This document shows positions 8,111 through 16,372 of a stretch of DNA of 64,000 bases, piece after piece. The stretch is from CALBPI01 sp038533155. GTDB lineage: Bacteria > Pseudomonadota > Gammaproteobacteria > Steroidobacterales > Woeseiaceae. The translations under genes were made by a program, and so were the position numbers. The notes beneath the pieces are model-generated. The model was not told the DNA's origin. It saw nothing but the letters and a program-made list of their open reading frames with translations, and did not search any database. Numbering within the stretch: position 1 is the first letter of the stretch; each line of letters begins with the position of its first letter. The stretch is taken from the NCBI GenBank assembly GCA_038533155.1, contig JBCAZH010000005.1:38250-102249 (forward strand), given 5' to 3'.

Positions 8111-8587
8111 TTAAGCTTTCGCCAGCGCTTTGGCGGTCTCAAGCACCGCTTCCGCGTGGCCTGCGACTTTGACCTTACGCCATTGTTCGCGAAGTTTCCC
8201 ATCCGCGTCGATTAAAAAGGTGGATCGTTCGATGCCCATCACCTTCTTGCCATACATGTTTTTCTCTTTGATGACGTCAAAATAGCTGCACAGCGCCTCG
8301 TCGCTATCGGAGATCAGCTCAAATGGCATGTCAAATTTCGCCTTGAACTTTTCGTGCGAGGCGAGTGAATCTCGCGAAACGCCGAAAATCAGGGTGTTAG
8401 CGCGTTTGAACCGGCCGTGCAGCGCCGCAAAGTCCTTGCTTTCGTTGGTGCAACCCGGGGTGTTGTCTTTCGGATAGAAGTAAATCACCACCTGTTTGCC
8501 GCGTAGCGATTTGAGGTGGACCTCGGTGTCGCTGGTTGCAGCTGCCTTGAAGTCTTTGATGACGCGGTTCAGGGAGGGTCCGGACAT
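8111..8587 (-). CDS. bcp: Thioredoxin-dependent peroxiredoxin (BCP/PrxQ)
   Basis: A 158-residue cytosolic peroxiredoxin that reduces hydrogen peroxide and organic peroxides. The peroxidatic cysteine is Cys46 in DNTPGCT. There is no cysteine five residues later as in 2-Cys PrxQ (the position is Asp), so it may act as an atypical or 1-Cys enzyme. A further cysteine lies near residue 98. The gene starts 9 bp after gcvR ends. The gcvR-bcp pair next to dapA is common in gammaproteobacteria. Confidence 0.94.
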   Translation of the reverse strand: MSGPSLNRVIKDFKAAATSDTEVHLKSLRGKQVVIYFYPKDNTPGCTNESKDFAALHGRFKRANTLIFGVSRDSLASHEKFKAKFDMPFELISDSDEALCSYFDVIKEKNMYGKKVMGIERSTFLIDADGKLREQWRKVKVAGHAEAVLETAKALAKA

Positions 8588-8596
8588 TAGTCGCTC

Positions 8597-9127
8597 CTAT
8601 ACTTTAATGGGTTCCAGGATTCCGTCGATGTTCATGTGGTCGCAGAACTGCATGAACTCCTCGCGAAGCGGTGCGATCGACGTATCGGCAGGGACATGGA
8701 CAGTTGCCTGGACGCTGAACATGGGTGCGCCAGTGTGGGCAGCCGGGTAACTTCGGGTGTTCAGCTCACCGATATCAACCTTTCTTGAGCTGAAGAAACC
8801 TGACACGTTGTAGACGATGCCTTCTTGATCGAGACAGACGATGTCCACCGCGTACGGGATCATTGGCGTTGCGTCCGATTTTTTCGACGTCTTGCGCAGG
8901 GTGATCGCTAGCTCGGCGCTCTCCCCAAATTGTGCCAACGCGGACTCAAGTTTGCCGATCGTGTGCCAGTGGCCCGACACCAACAGCAGCATCGCGAACT
9001 CGCTGCCGAGGCTCACCATACGACTTTCCAGGATGCTGCCCTCGTTCTTGAGAACCACCTGGGACAGATCATGGACGACGCCCGTGCGGTCAGCACCAAC
9101 GGCGGAAATAACGATAAGTTGTGACAT
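8597..9127 (-). CDS. gcvR: GcvR-like glycine cleavage regulator (two ACT domains)
   Basis: A 176-residue protein of two ACT domains (about residues 3-80 and 92-170), as in GcvR. In E. coli GcvR binds GcvA and represses the glycine cleavage operon when glycine is low. There is no DNA-binding domain. The start MSQLIVISAVG at 9127 fits the family, and a longer upstream extension is not supported. It is divergent from dapA and followed closely by bcp, the usual neighbourhood. Confidence 0.85.
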   Translation of the reverse strand: MSQLIVISAVGADRTGVVHDLSQVVLKNEGSILESRMVSLGSEFAMLLLVSGHWHTIGKLESALAQFGESAELAITLRKTSKKSDATPMIPYAVDIVCLDQEGIVYNVSGFFSSRKVDIGELNTRSYPAAHTGAPMFSVQATVHVPADTSIAPLREEFMQFCDHMNIDGILEPIKV

Positions 9128-9247
9128 AAAACCAGCGCAGCGAAGTCGCGGCCCTATCCGGGAAACCCTTGATTGTACGCGCAATCCCGCTTGCCGCGAA
9201 GTCATACGTACGATTAAACTCCCGCCCTTGAATTTTCGGAGCCCCGC

Positions 9248-10123
9248 ATGTTTTCTGGCAGTCTCGTCGCACTCATCACGCCATTCAGCGATGGCGGGGC
9301 GGTCGACTATTCGACGCTCAAGCGACTGATCGATTGGCATGCGAGCGCCGGGACCGACGGTTTGGTCATCGGCGGGACCACCGGCGAGTCCGCCACGCTG
9401 ACGCGCGACGAGCACGCGGAGCTCGTTCGTCGCAGCGTCGAGATGAATGCCGGGCGGATGCAGATACTCGCGGGCACGGGTTCGAACTCTACGGATCAAT
9501 CGGTCGATTTATCTCGCGCAACGGATATCGACGGAATCGACGGGTTTCTGCTGGTCGTGCCTTACTACAACAAGCCGCCGCAGCGCGGGTTGATAGCACA
9601 CTTCACGGCCATTGCGGATGCGGTGAGCAAGCCCATCATGCTCTACAACGTACCGGGTAGAACGGTCGGGGATATGTTGCCGGAGACGGTTGCGGTGCTC
9701 GCGGAACACCCGCGAATTGTTTCGATCAAAGATGCGACGGGGGACCTCGATCGGTTGGCGGCTCAGCAGTCTGTGTGCCCGGATGACTTCACGTTTTTCT
9801 CCGGGGATGATTTTACGAGTTGCGAGTTTATGTTGCGTGGCGGCCATGGTGTTGTCTCTGTAACCGGCAACGTCGCACCGGCCTTGATGAGCAAGATGTG
9901 CCGGCATGCACTGCACGGCAAAAAGAAAAAGGCCAAGTTGATCGATGCAAGGCTTGCGGCATTGAACGAAGCGATGTTCGTCGAGTCGAACCCGATACCT
10001 GTGAAGTGGGCGTTGCACCAACTGGGCTATGGAGATGGATCCATTCGATCTCCGTTGGTTACGTTGGATGCGGTGCATCACGACCAGGTCGTCACAGCTA
10101 TGAAGAATGCGGATCTAATATGA
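9248..10123 (+). CDS. dapA: DapA, 4-hydroxy-tetrahydrodipicolinate synthase
   Basis: A 291-residue TIM-barrel enzyme that condenses pyruvate and aspartate semialdehyde in lysine and diaminopimelate synthesis. The Schiff-base lysine is Lys161 (VSIKDATGD) and the catalytic tyrosine Tyr133 (LYNVPGRT), the same numbers as in E. coli. GGTTGE (residues 42-47) forms the substrate loop. The stop overlaps the start of the following lipoprotein gene by 4 bp. Its substrate is made by asd, also in this window (51424). Confidence 0.97.
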   Translation: MFSGSLVALITPFSDGGAVDYSTLKRLIDWHASAGTDGLVIGGTTGESATLTRDEHAELVRRSVEMNAGRMQILAGTGSNSTDQSVDLSRATDIDGIDGFLLVVPYYNKPPQRGLIAHFTAIADAVSKPIMLYNVPGRTVGDMLPETVAVLAEHPRIVSIKDATGDLDRLAAQQSVCPDDFTFFSGDDFTSCEFMLRGGHGVVSVTGNVAPALMSKMCRHALHGKKKKAKLIDARLAALNEAMFVESNPIPVKWALHQLGYGDGSIRSPLVTLDAVHHDQVVTAMKNADLI

Positions 10124-10356
10124 GAACTATAGTGTTGGCGGCGCTGACCGCGTTAGCGACGGGTTGCGCGGGTGTGACTGAGTGCGAGAATCGGACTGAC
10201 TATCAAGGCGTCGAGCAAACGCCACCGATCCGTATTCCGGACGCTCTGGAAGACTTGCCGTCAGAGTCGCGGCTGGAGATCCCGACGGCTGCAACGCCGC
10301 CCGATGTGAGCGGTGAGTGCTTGGAAAAGCCGCCGAGGTATGAAACCGGCGAATAG
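10120..10356 (+). CDS. Small lipoprotein behind dapA (BamC N-terminus-like)
   Basis: A 78-residue predicted lipoprotein. The signal peptide ends in lipobox ATGC (Cys16). The mature part is short, proline-rich and contains PPIRIPDALEDL and a second IP-containing repeat. The start overlaps the dapA stop (ATGA). In many gammaproteobacteria the gene after dapA is bamC (nlpB). The mature sequence recalls the unstructured BamC N-terminus that binds BamD, without the folded domains. That link is inference from position and pattern. The four mature cysteines, including the lipidated one, are unusual. Confidence 0.7.
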   Translation: MRTIVLAALTALATGCAGVTECENRTDYQGVEQTPPIRIPDALEDLPSESRLEIPTAATPPDVSGECLEKPPRYETGE

Positions 10357-10392
10357 CCCTGTAGCATTCGCCTCCCGCCAACGAACATCCAG

Positions 10393-10482
10393 TGCTCGCC
10401 TGGACGAATCGGCAGGATTGCCGATCTGGACGCACGGCTCGTAGAGACGGGCGCCCGCAGGGCGAGTGTACGAGTGTTGCCA
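10393..10482 (+). pseudogene. tRNA-Ser relic with insertion at the anticodon arm
   Basis: Positions 10393-10405 match 13 nt of the tRNA-Ser gene ending in the anticodon (GTGCTCGCCTGGA). Positions 10462-10472 match the next part (GCGAGTGTACG), but 56 nt intervene. The insertion holds a 7-bp hairpin (10408-10425) and a 5-bp GCA-triloop hairpin (10452-10464). The D arm and 5' acceptor are missing or diverged. After a degenerate variable arm it runs into the downstream repeat unit at 10483. It cannot be a functional tRNA. Confidence 0.55.
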
Positions 10483-10860
<378 letters not shown>

Positions 10861-10867
10861 CACTACA

Positions 10868-10889
10868 AAAGCCCCGATTGGGGCTTTTT
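10868..10889 (+). terminator. Rho-independent terminator after tRNA-Ser
   Basis: An 8-bp stem AAAGCCCC/GGGGCTTT with a GATT loop runs directly into a T tract. It lies 8 nt past the CCA of tRNA-Ser and is the clearest intrinsic terminator in the window. Confidence 0.85.
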
Positions 10890-10903
10890 CGTTAGCGAGC
10901 AAA

Positions 10904-11200
10904 ATGAATCTTTCAAGTTGCCAAATGTGGAGTTTCTGGACTTTGTTTCTCGTCTTTGTAGTTTGGATCGGTAGCGCGATGTACGCTGCCGCCAAGGACT
11001 CGCCGTCAACGTATCAAGAATGGCAGAAACGGTATTTTTGGTTTGTTAACGCCGGTTCGCGTGCGCACGAGGGAGCTGAAGACAGACCGCAGTACGCGGC
11101 ATTTGAGCAAACTTATCGAGGCTTCCAAAGGTTTCGCGAACCGTTTGTGATCGTGAGGATTTCTCTGACTCTGGTGTTTGTTGTCTGCACATTCGGTTAG
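10904..11200 (+). CDS. Small two-helix membrane protein, unknown function
   Basis: A possible 98-residue protein with two hydrophobic segments: about residues 10-33 (rich in W, F, L and V) and about 80-98 at the C-terminus. The polar middle has aromatic and charged residues. I do not recognise the family. The ATG at 10904 lies just past the tRNA terminator and has no good ribosome-binding site. The frame is open further upstream into the tRNA, but that part is not real. It could be a genuine small membrane protein or a chance frame. Confidence 0.4.
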   Translation: MNLSSCQMWSFWTLFLVFVVWIGSAMYAAAKDSPSTYQEWQKRYFWFVNAGSRAHEGAEDRPQYAAFEQTYRGFQRFREPFVIVRISLTLVFVVCTFG

Positions 11201-11343
11201 TCAGGTTGGCCGTGTTTTTCCTGCGCACCAACGAAGCCATGCACAACTGTTAGTTTGACTGGCGCTCACGCTGTTGGATCGAGTCCGCATCCGCAAAGCT
11301 GTACCATCACAAGGCGCTCCATAAGCTACTTGTAGGGACCTCT

Positions 11344-12984
11344 ATGCTTCGTCTTCTTGTTGCATTGCTCGCCAGCTCTTTCTTGACGCAAACGTCTGCC
11401 GCATCCACTCACACCGATCTCGTTGATCTCTTTGAACAATGGCGGGCATTCGAAACGCCTCCATTGCTCAACGGCGCCCCGGACTACACTGCGGCGCAAT
11501 TCGAGCGGCGAGAGCCCGCGTATCGCCAGCTACGAGAACGACTGGATGCCATAGAAATCGACGATTGGCCGGTCGATGCGCAAGTTGATTGGCATTTGGT
11601 TCGCGCCGAAATGAACGGCTACGAATTCAATCGTCGAGTCCTGCAACCGTGGGCGCGTGACCCTGCCTACTACAACACGATATGGACGTATCGGAGCGAT
11701 GTGCCTGCGCACGAGGGACCGACTCACCACGCCGTCGTTGAGCTGTGGCAATACGACTTCCCTTTGTCGCAAGCCGATGCTGTGCGGCTGACCCGCGACC
11801 TGTCGGTGATCCCGCCGTTGTTCGAACAAGCCAGACGCAATCTAACCGGCAATGCGCGCGATCTTTGGGTGACGGGTATTCGCGATGTGAAATCCGACAT
11901 CGTTGATCTCGACAGGATCAAAGGCAGTATTGGTTCCGGTGAGTTTCCGGAATTGGAGCAAACGATCGAGCGGGCACGCGCGGCTGCGGTCGAGCTCGTC
12001 GCGTGGCTCGAGGAACAAGCCCCGCACAAAACCGGCCCGTCGGGGATCGGTAAGGACAACTACACGTGGTATCAACAAAACGTGCATCTTGTGCCGATGA
12101 CTTGGGAGGATGAAGTTCGTCTGCTCGAGCGTGAGCTGGATCGGGCGTGGTCATCGTTGAAGCTTGAGGAGCAACGCAATCGCACCGTGCCGGAACTCAA
12201 ACCGGCGACCAACGCCGCAGAGTATCAAGCGCGGGGTCTCGAGGCGGTCGAGCGGATCATGCGCTTTGTCGATGAGAAGAAGATTGTCACCGTCACCGAC
12301 TACATGCAGCCAGCCTTGTTGGCGCACCTCGGCGTGTATATTCCGCAGGAGACACGGAATTTCTTCTGGATCACCGCGCATCTCGATCCGGCGCCGCTGT
12401 ATACCCACTTCTACCATTGGTGGGAGCTCGCTCGGATGGATACCGAACCGCATCCGAGCCCGATTCGACAGGGTGCGTTGCTCTACAACATCTTCGATAG
12501 CCGGAATGAGGGAACGGCGACGGGGGTGGAAGAGATGTTCATGCATGCAGGACTCTATGAGGACAGTCCACGCTCGCGGGAACTCGTGTGGATCTTGTTG
12601 GCGCAACGTGCGGCCCGTGGCCTCGGTTCGCTGTATGCTCATGCCAACGAAATGACGATGGAAGAGGCCGGGACCGTCCACATGGAGTGGACACCACGTG
12701 GTTGGATGAAGACGGAAGAGGAGTTGCTGATCTTCGAGCAACATCTGTATCTGCGCCAGCCGGGATACGGCACAAGCTACGTGACGGGTAAGTACTTGCT
12801 CGAGCGCACCTTGGCGGACTACATGAAAATGCGTGAGTCTGACGGCGATAGCTTTGAGATCGCTGAGTTCTTCGATGCGTTGAATCGTGTGGATAGTATT
12901 CCGATTTCGCTTGCGCGATGGGAGATGACCGGCCAGTTCGATTTTGATCCTGGCAGTGGCGCGCGACCGTCTCGCTGGCAGTGA
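11344..12984 (+). CDS. Exported DUF885-like protein
   Basis: A 546-residue protein with a signal peptide (hydrophobic 3-15, cleavage near TSA-AS). The C-terminal part resembles DUF885 proteins, a family with distant similarity to zinc carboxypeptidases: a glutamate-rich helix NEGTATGVEEMF (about residue 388), YAHANEMTMEEA (about 435) and QPGYGTSYVTGKY (about 470). No classic HEXXH is present, so peptidase activity is uncertain. It stands alone, 144 bp after the small membrane protein and 50 bp before the flavoprotein. Confidence 0.7.
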   Translation: MLRLLVALLASSFLTQTSAASTHTDLVDLFEQWRAFETPPLLNGAPDYTAAQFERREPAYRQLRERLDAIEIDDWPVDAQVDWHLVRAEMNGYEFNRRVLQPWARDPAYYNTIWTYRSDVPAHEGPTHHAVVELWQYDFPLSQADAVRLTRDLSVIPPLFEQARRNLTGNARDLWVTGIRDVKSDIVDLDRIKGSIGSGEFPELEQTIERARAAAVELVAWLEEQAPHKTGPSGIGKDNYTWYQQNVHLVPMTWEDEVRLLERELDRAWSSLKLEEQRNRTVPELKPATNAAEYQARGLEAVERIMRFVDEKKIVTVTDYMQPALLAHLGVYIPQETRNFFWITAHLDPAPLYTHFYHWWELARMDTEPHPSPIRQGALLYNIFDSRNEGTATGVEEMFMHAGLYEDSPRSRELVWILLAQRAARGLGSLYAHANEMTMEEAGTVHMEWTPRGWMKTEEELLIFEQHLYLRQPGYGTSYVTGKYLLERTLADYMKMRESDGDSFEIAEFFDALNRVDSIPISLARWEMTGQFDFDPGSGARPSRWQ

Positions 12985-13034
12985 CGGGTGTTACGTCAGG
13001 AAGTTCGCGGTTCTTTTAGCAGGGAGTGATCAGT

Positions 13035-14651
13035 ATGGAGTCGATGGCCCGTGATCTTAGGGAGATGCGCAGGACGCCGTTGCAAGCGTCGCACGTGGAA
13101 GCGTTGCGCGCAGTCGCGACTGAGCGAGATTACGCGGAAGGGGAGATCGTTGTTCGCGCTGGAGAACCTGCCGACAAGTTCATCTATGTGCTTGAGGGCG
13201 AGATCATTGTGTTGCACGCGATTACCGGCGAACGGCATCTCGAAGCCTCGTTGGGGCCAACACAGTTTGCCGGAGAGATTAGTTTGCTGGCTGGTTCGGC
13301 CAACACAATGTCATTAAAGGCTTGCGCACCGACCCGAGCTTTGGTGGTGGAGCGGAACGACTTACTTGATCTGATGTCGCGCATCCCCGAGATGAGTGAC
13401 ATCATCATTACCGTGCTTGCCGCGCGACGTCGACGCCAGTTGGATGACAACGACAGCAACCTGACACTGCTTGGTGCGGACCAAGACCGGCAGATTCGCC
13501 AGGTCGAAGCGTTCGCTACCCGCAACCGCTTGCCGTTTCGTCGCGTCGAACTCGGCACGCCCGAGGCGGAGGTTCTCGCGCAAAGTTGCGACATCGATAG
13601 CGGTAAACCTGCTGTCGTATTTGGTAGCAATCAAGTCATCGACGCGCCGACGCCGCGCAAGGTCGCAAGCTTCCTCGGGCTCGATCTCTCTGTCGATTGC
13701 GGAGAAGTGGTTGATGTCTTGGTCGTGGGTGGCGGTCCGTCTGGTGTCGCGGCAGGGGTCTACTGCGGCGCCGAGGGACTGAGTGCGATCGTTGTCGAAT
13801 CGCTCGCAGTCGGCGGCCAAGCCGGCACGTCATCACGTATCGAGAACTACATGGGTTTTCCGACAGGGATTTCCGGCGCCGATCTCGTATGGCGGGGCGA
13901 AGTTCAAGCCATGAAATTCGGGACTCGATTTTTGGTGCCTACCCGCGTTGAATCCCTGGCGAGAGCGGATGGGCATTTTGTTGCTTCAATGGATGATGGG
14001 CGCAAGGTGCGCTCGAAAGCGGTCATCATCGCGACCGGCGTTCAGTACCGCCGCTTGCCTCTGGAGCGTCTCGAGGAGTTCGAAGGGGCGGGGATCTACT
14101 ACGCTGCGACGGAGTCTGAGGCGCGTTACTGTCGTGGCAGTGAGGTGGTTGTGATCGGCGGCGGTAATTCCGCTGGGCAGGCAGCGATGTATTTGAGTCG
14201 CAGCGCCAAACATGTGCACGTGTTGATTCGAGGTACGTCACTCGCAAGCTCGATGTCGGAGTATTTGTCGAGCCGTTTGTACGCGGACCCGAAGATCACG
14301 GTGCACTTCCAGACCCAAGTGACTGCGTTGCACGGTTCCGAGGTCCTTGAGTCGGTGACCTGGCACGACAAGGCGAGCGCAGAAGATACGACGATCGAGT
14401 GCACTTCGGTATTCGTAATGGTTGGTGCTGCTCCAAACACCGCTTGGCTAAGTGATCTTGCAGAACTGGATGATCGTGGTTTTGTGCTCACGGGTGATGC
14501 TGTTGACGTGCAGGATGCGTATGCGACCTCATGTCCTGGGCTGTTCGCCGTGGGTGACGTTCGAGCGACGTCGGTCAAACGTGTCGCATCATCTGTAGGA
14601 GAGGGATCGGTTGTTGTGTCGCAGGTGTGGAACTACATCAACAGTGAATAG
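13035..14651 (+). CDS. cNMP-binding / thioredoxin-fold / TrxR-like flavoprotein fusion
   Basis: A 538-residue, three-part protein: a cyclic-nucleotide-binding-like domain (about 20-130), a glutaredoxin/thioredoxin-fold segment (about 140-218), and a thioredoxin-reductase-like FAD/NAD(P) oxidoreductase (about 222-538). Motifs are GGGPSG for FAD, GGGNSAGQ for NAD(P) and the C-terminal GDVRATSVKR. The active-site CxxC of thioredoxin reductase is replaced by AATE in YYAATESEA, so ordinary thioredoxin reduction is not expected. AGGGA lies 9 bases before the ATG at 13035. Related fusions exist in other bacteria; the substrate is unknown. Confidence 0.85.
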   Translation: MESMARDLREMRRTPLQASHVEALRAVATERDYAEGEIVVRAGEPADKFIYVLEGEIIVLHAITGERHLEASLGPTQFAGEISLLAGSANTMSLKACAPTRALVVERNDLLDLMSRIPEMSDIIITVLAARRRRQLDDNDSNLTLLGADQDRQIRQVEAFATRNRLPFRRVELGTPEAEVLAQSCDIDSGKPAVVFGSNQVIDAPTPRKVASFLGLDLSVDCGEVVDVLVVGGGPSGVAAGVYCGAEGLSAIVVESLAVGGQAGTSSRIENYMGFPTGISGADLVWRGEVQAMKFGTRFLVPTRVESLARADGHFVASMDDGRKVRSKAVIIATGVQYRRLPLERLEEFEGAGIYYAATESEARYCRGSEVVVIGGGNSAGQAAMYLSRSAKHVHVLIRGTSLASSMSEYLSSRLYADPKITVHFQTQVTALHGSEVLESVTWHDKASAEDTTIECTSVFVMVGAAPNTAWLSDLAELDDRGFVLTGDAVDVQDAYATSCPGLFAVGDVRATSVKRVASSVGEGSVVVSQVWNYINSE

Positions 14652-14716
14652 TCCTGCGCCCAAAATGCTCTCTCGCTTGCCGTAGCAACTGCCGGGAAAG
14701 ACCTCAGTGTCTACTG

Positions 14717-14866
14717 TCACACGCGATCCTTGGCGGCGACGACCGTAAGGACTTCGACGGCATTGTTTACGACGCCGCTGTGTTGCGAGAAGACATTCAC
14801 GCACACGTTGCGGCTGAGAAAGAGGCCCGTGGTCTACCTCCGGGCTATATGCCAATACAGAATTAG
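14717..14866 (+). pseudogene. Possible 3' remnant of a gene (no start codon)
   Basis: An open frame of 49 codons ends at TAG 14864-14866. It reads SHAILGGDDRKDFDG at first and ends GLPPGYMPIQN, with coding-like composition (many GAC, GGC and GCN codons). The frame has no ATG, GTG or TTG in the intergenic stretch, so it cannot start here. It overlaps the pilin stop by 4 bp. It may be a decayed gene end or chance. Confidence 0.2.
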
Positions 14867-15336
14867 CGACAAGTGCTTGGCAGGTACTGACGTGCCACGG
14901 TGGTTCGGTTCTCGCCAGCGGCGGTCATTCCAGGGGGTGATTCTTTGTCACCACAGTTCCATGAAATCGGGCTAGTTGGATTGGCGGTCACGTACAACGG
15001 TCGAATCGACAATACCTTGTCTTCAATAAAGCTGTTGACGAAATGTCCGTAGGTCACGTGCAGCGCACCGTTCTCCAATTCGATCCGTTTAACGTAGTTG
15101 CCGATCAGATGCTCGGGAGCGGGAACACCTGCATCCTCGTTGTCGGTCGGGAAAGTGCCGCGATCCTTGTAGGTGTCCCGAATCGAAAATTTGAGTTCTT
15201 GCGAGATCGTCAGCCCCTCGACGATCTGCGCACGAATCGTGTAGTCCTGATAGGCCGGAATCGCGATCGCCGCAAGAATACCGATGATAGCGACAACGAT
15301 CATGAGTTCGATCAGCGTAAAGCCGCGGTGTTGCAT
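14863..15336 (-). CDS. Type IV pilin (PilA-like)
   Basis: A 157-residue prepilin. The class III leader MQHRG|FTLIEL has the peptidase cleavage after Gly5, Phe at +1 and Glu at +5, followed by the hydrophobic N-terminal helix to about residue 28. Two cysteines (WNCGD and STCR) near the C-terminus would form the D-region disulfide. It is the last gene of a minus-strand operon, 9 bp after the GspF-like gene. It is probably a major or minor pilin processed by PilD and assembled in the envelope. Confidence 0.9.
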   Translation of the reverse strand: MQHRGFTLIELMIVVAIIGILAAIAIPAYQDYTIRAQIVEGLTISQELKFSIRDTYKDRGTFPTDNEDAGVPAPEHLIGNYVKRIELENGALHVTYGHFVNSFIEDKVLSIRPLYVTANPTSPISWNCGDKESPPGMTAAGENRTTVARQYLPSTCR

Positions 15337-15345
15337 AAGTGTCTC

Positions 15346-16341
15346 CTAGACAACTGAGCCCATCTGGAAAATGGGCAGATACGACGCGACGACCAGGATG
15401 CCAACGATAATGTAGGCGATTAGTCGCAAGCTCCAAGAAAAAGTGTCGCGAGTTCTGGTGAGGGCGGTCGCGAGTGTCGCAGGGTACAGATCGCACTGCG
15501 ACTCAAGCTCCGCATCAAACGTCCCGAGTGATTGTGCAATTGCGAGTTCGGTGACATTTGGCAGTACGTCATGGTCACCCGTAACCTCCGATTGACCGAG
15601 CAGCGGTTGCACATCAATTCGCGACATCTGTGCGCCGGTGGTAATCGCGTCGCGCTCGTCGACGCCGCAATCCCGAAGTATTCGGGTGAAATTCAGGAAC
15701 AAGCTCATGTTGTAGGCGGCAACGGACGGCGCGAATCCAGGAATCCAGCGATGCCAGTCGCGTGCCGGCGCCAGCGTGCCAATGCGTTGGCTGAACTGAA
15801 TGATGTTGGCAATCGCGATAATGGTGAGGACTGCCGCTCCGATGAGCAATGCGCCGAACCACAAACCGTCCATCCGATACACAGCGCGCGTGAGCGCGGG
15901 CAATTGCGAACCGAATCCGGCGAACAAATCCTCGAACGCTGAAATGACGAACGCCGACATGATTCCGGCAAGTGTCAGACCAGTTGCGATCAGCCATCCA
16001 AAATACCAAAGCTGACTGACGAGTCCGGCCCAGTAGGTCGAGAAGAGTGTGCGTTGATCAGCGGCGAACTGCGCAACCTTCGGAAACAGTCGAGTGCGTT
16101 CGTCCTCCGGTAGCAAGGCTGCCAGAGGTGTGTACGCCATCAAGGCAGAGCCGCCGAGCGACTTGGCTGGTGGATTGTTGTGCACAACGATGGATTCCAG
16201 GCGCTCAAGATCCGGAAGATATGCTTCTGGAAGCTCGAGCTTCATCTTTTGGATCGCGTCGGCCATCGGTCGATCCGCCGTCAGCTGCTCCAGTTGCCTT
16301 GCGAGAAAGCTCAAATGGTCTGGCGTGCGGTTGTCACTCAT
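15346..16341 (-). CDS. GspF/PilC-like membrane protein with a single F domain
   Basis: A 331-residue membrane protein with hydrophobic segments at about residues 110-135, 155-180 and 305-328. The C-terminus (IVGILVVASYLPIFQMG) is the typical end of PilC/GspF platform proteins, and the region before it fits one T2SSF domain. Normal PilC has two such domains in about 400 residues, so this is a reduced relative. The ATG at 16341 (MSDNRTPDHLS) is chosen; the frame continues upstream into the pilin-like gene without homology. It probably serves the adjacent pilin. Confidence 0.65.
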   Translation of the reverse strand: MSDNRTPDHLSFLARQLEQLTADRPMADAIQKMKLELPEAYLPDLERLESIVVHNNPPAKSLGGSALMAYTPLAALLPEDERTRLFPKVAQFAADQRTLFSTYWAGLVSQLWYFGWLIATGLTLAGIMSAFVISAFEDLFAGFGSQLPALTRAVYRMDGLWFGALLIGAAVLTIIAIANIIQFSQRIGTLAPARDWHRWIPGFAPSVAAYNMSLFLNFTRILRDCGVDERDAITTGAQMSRIDVQPLLGQSEVTGDHDVLPNVTELAIAQSLGTFDAELESQCDLYPATLATALTRTRDTFSWSLRLIAYIIVGILVVASYLPIFQMGSVV

Positions 16342-16372
16342 AAACGTTGGGTCTCGGCAAAGTGATCGGAGT

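Noticed and set aside
14730..14975. TTG-started open frame between the flavoprotein and the pilin
   Set aside because: It runs deep into the pilin gene in antisense, lacks a ribosome-binding site and has no protein-like features. A different frame (14717-14866) is more coding-like.
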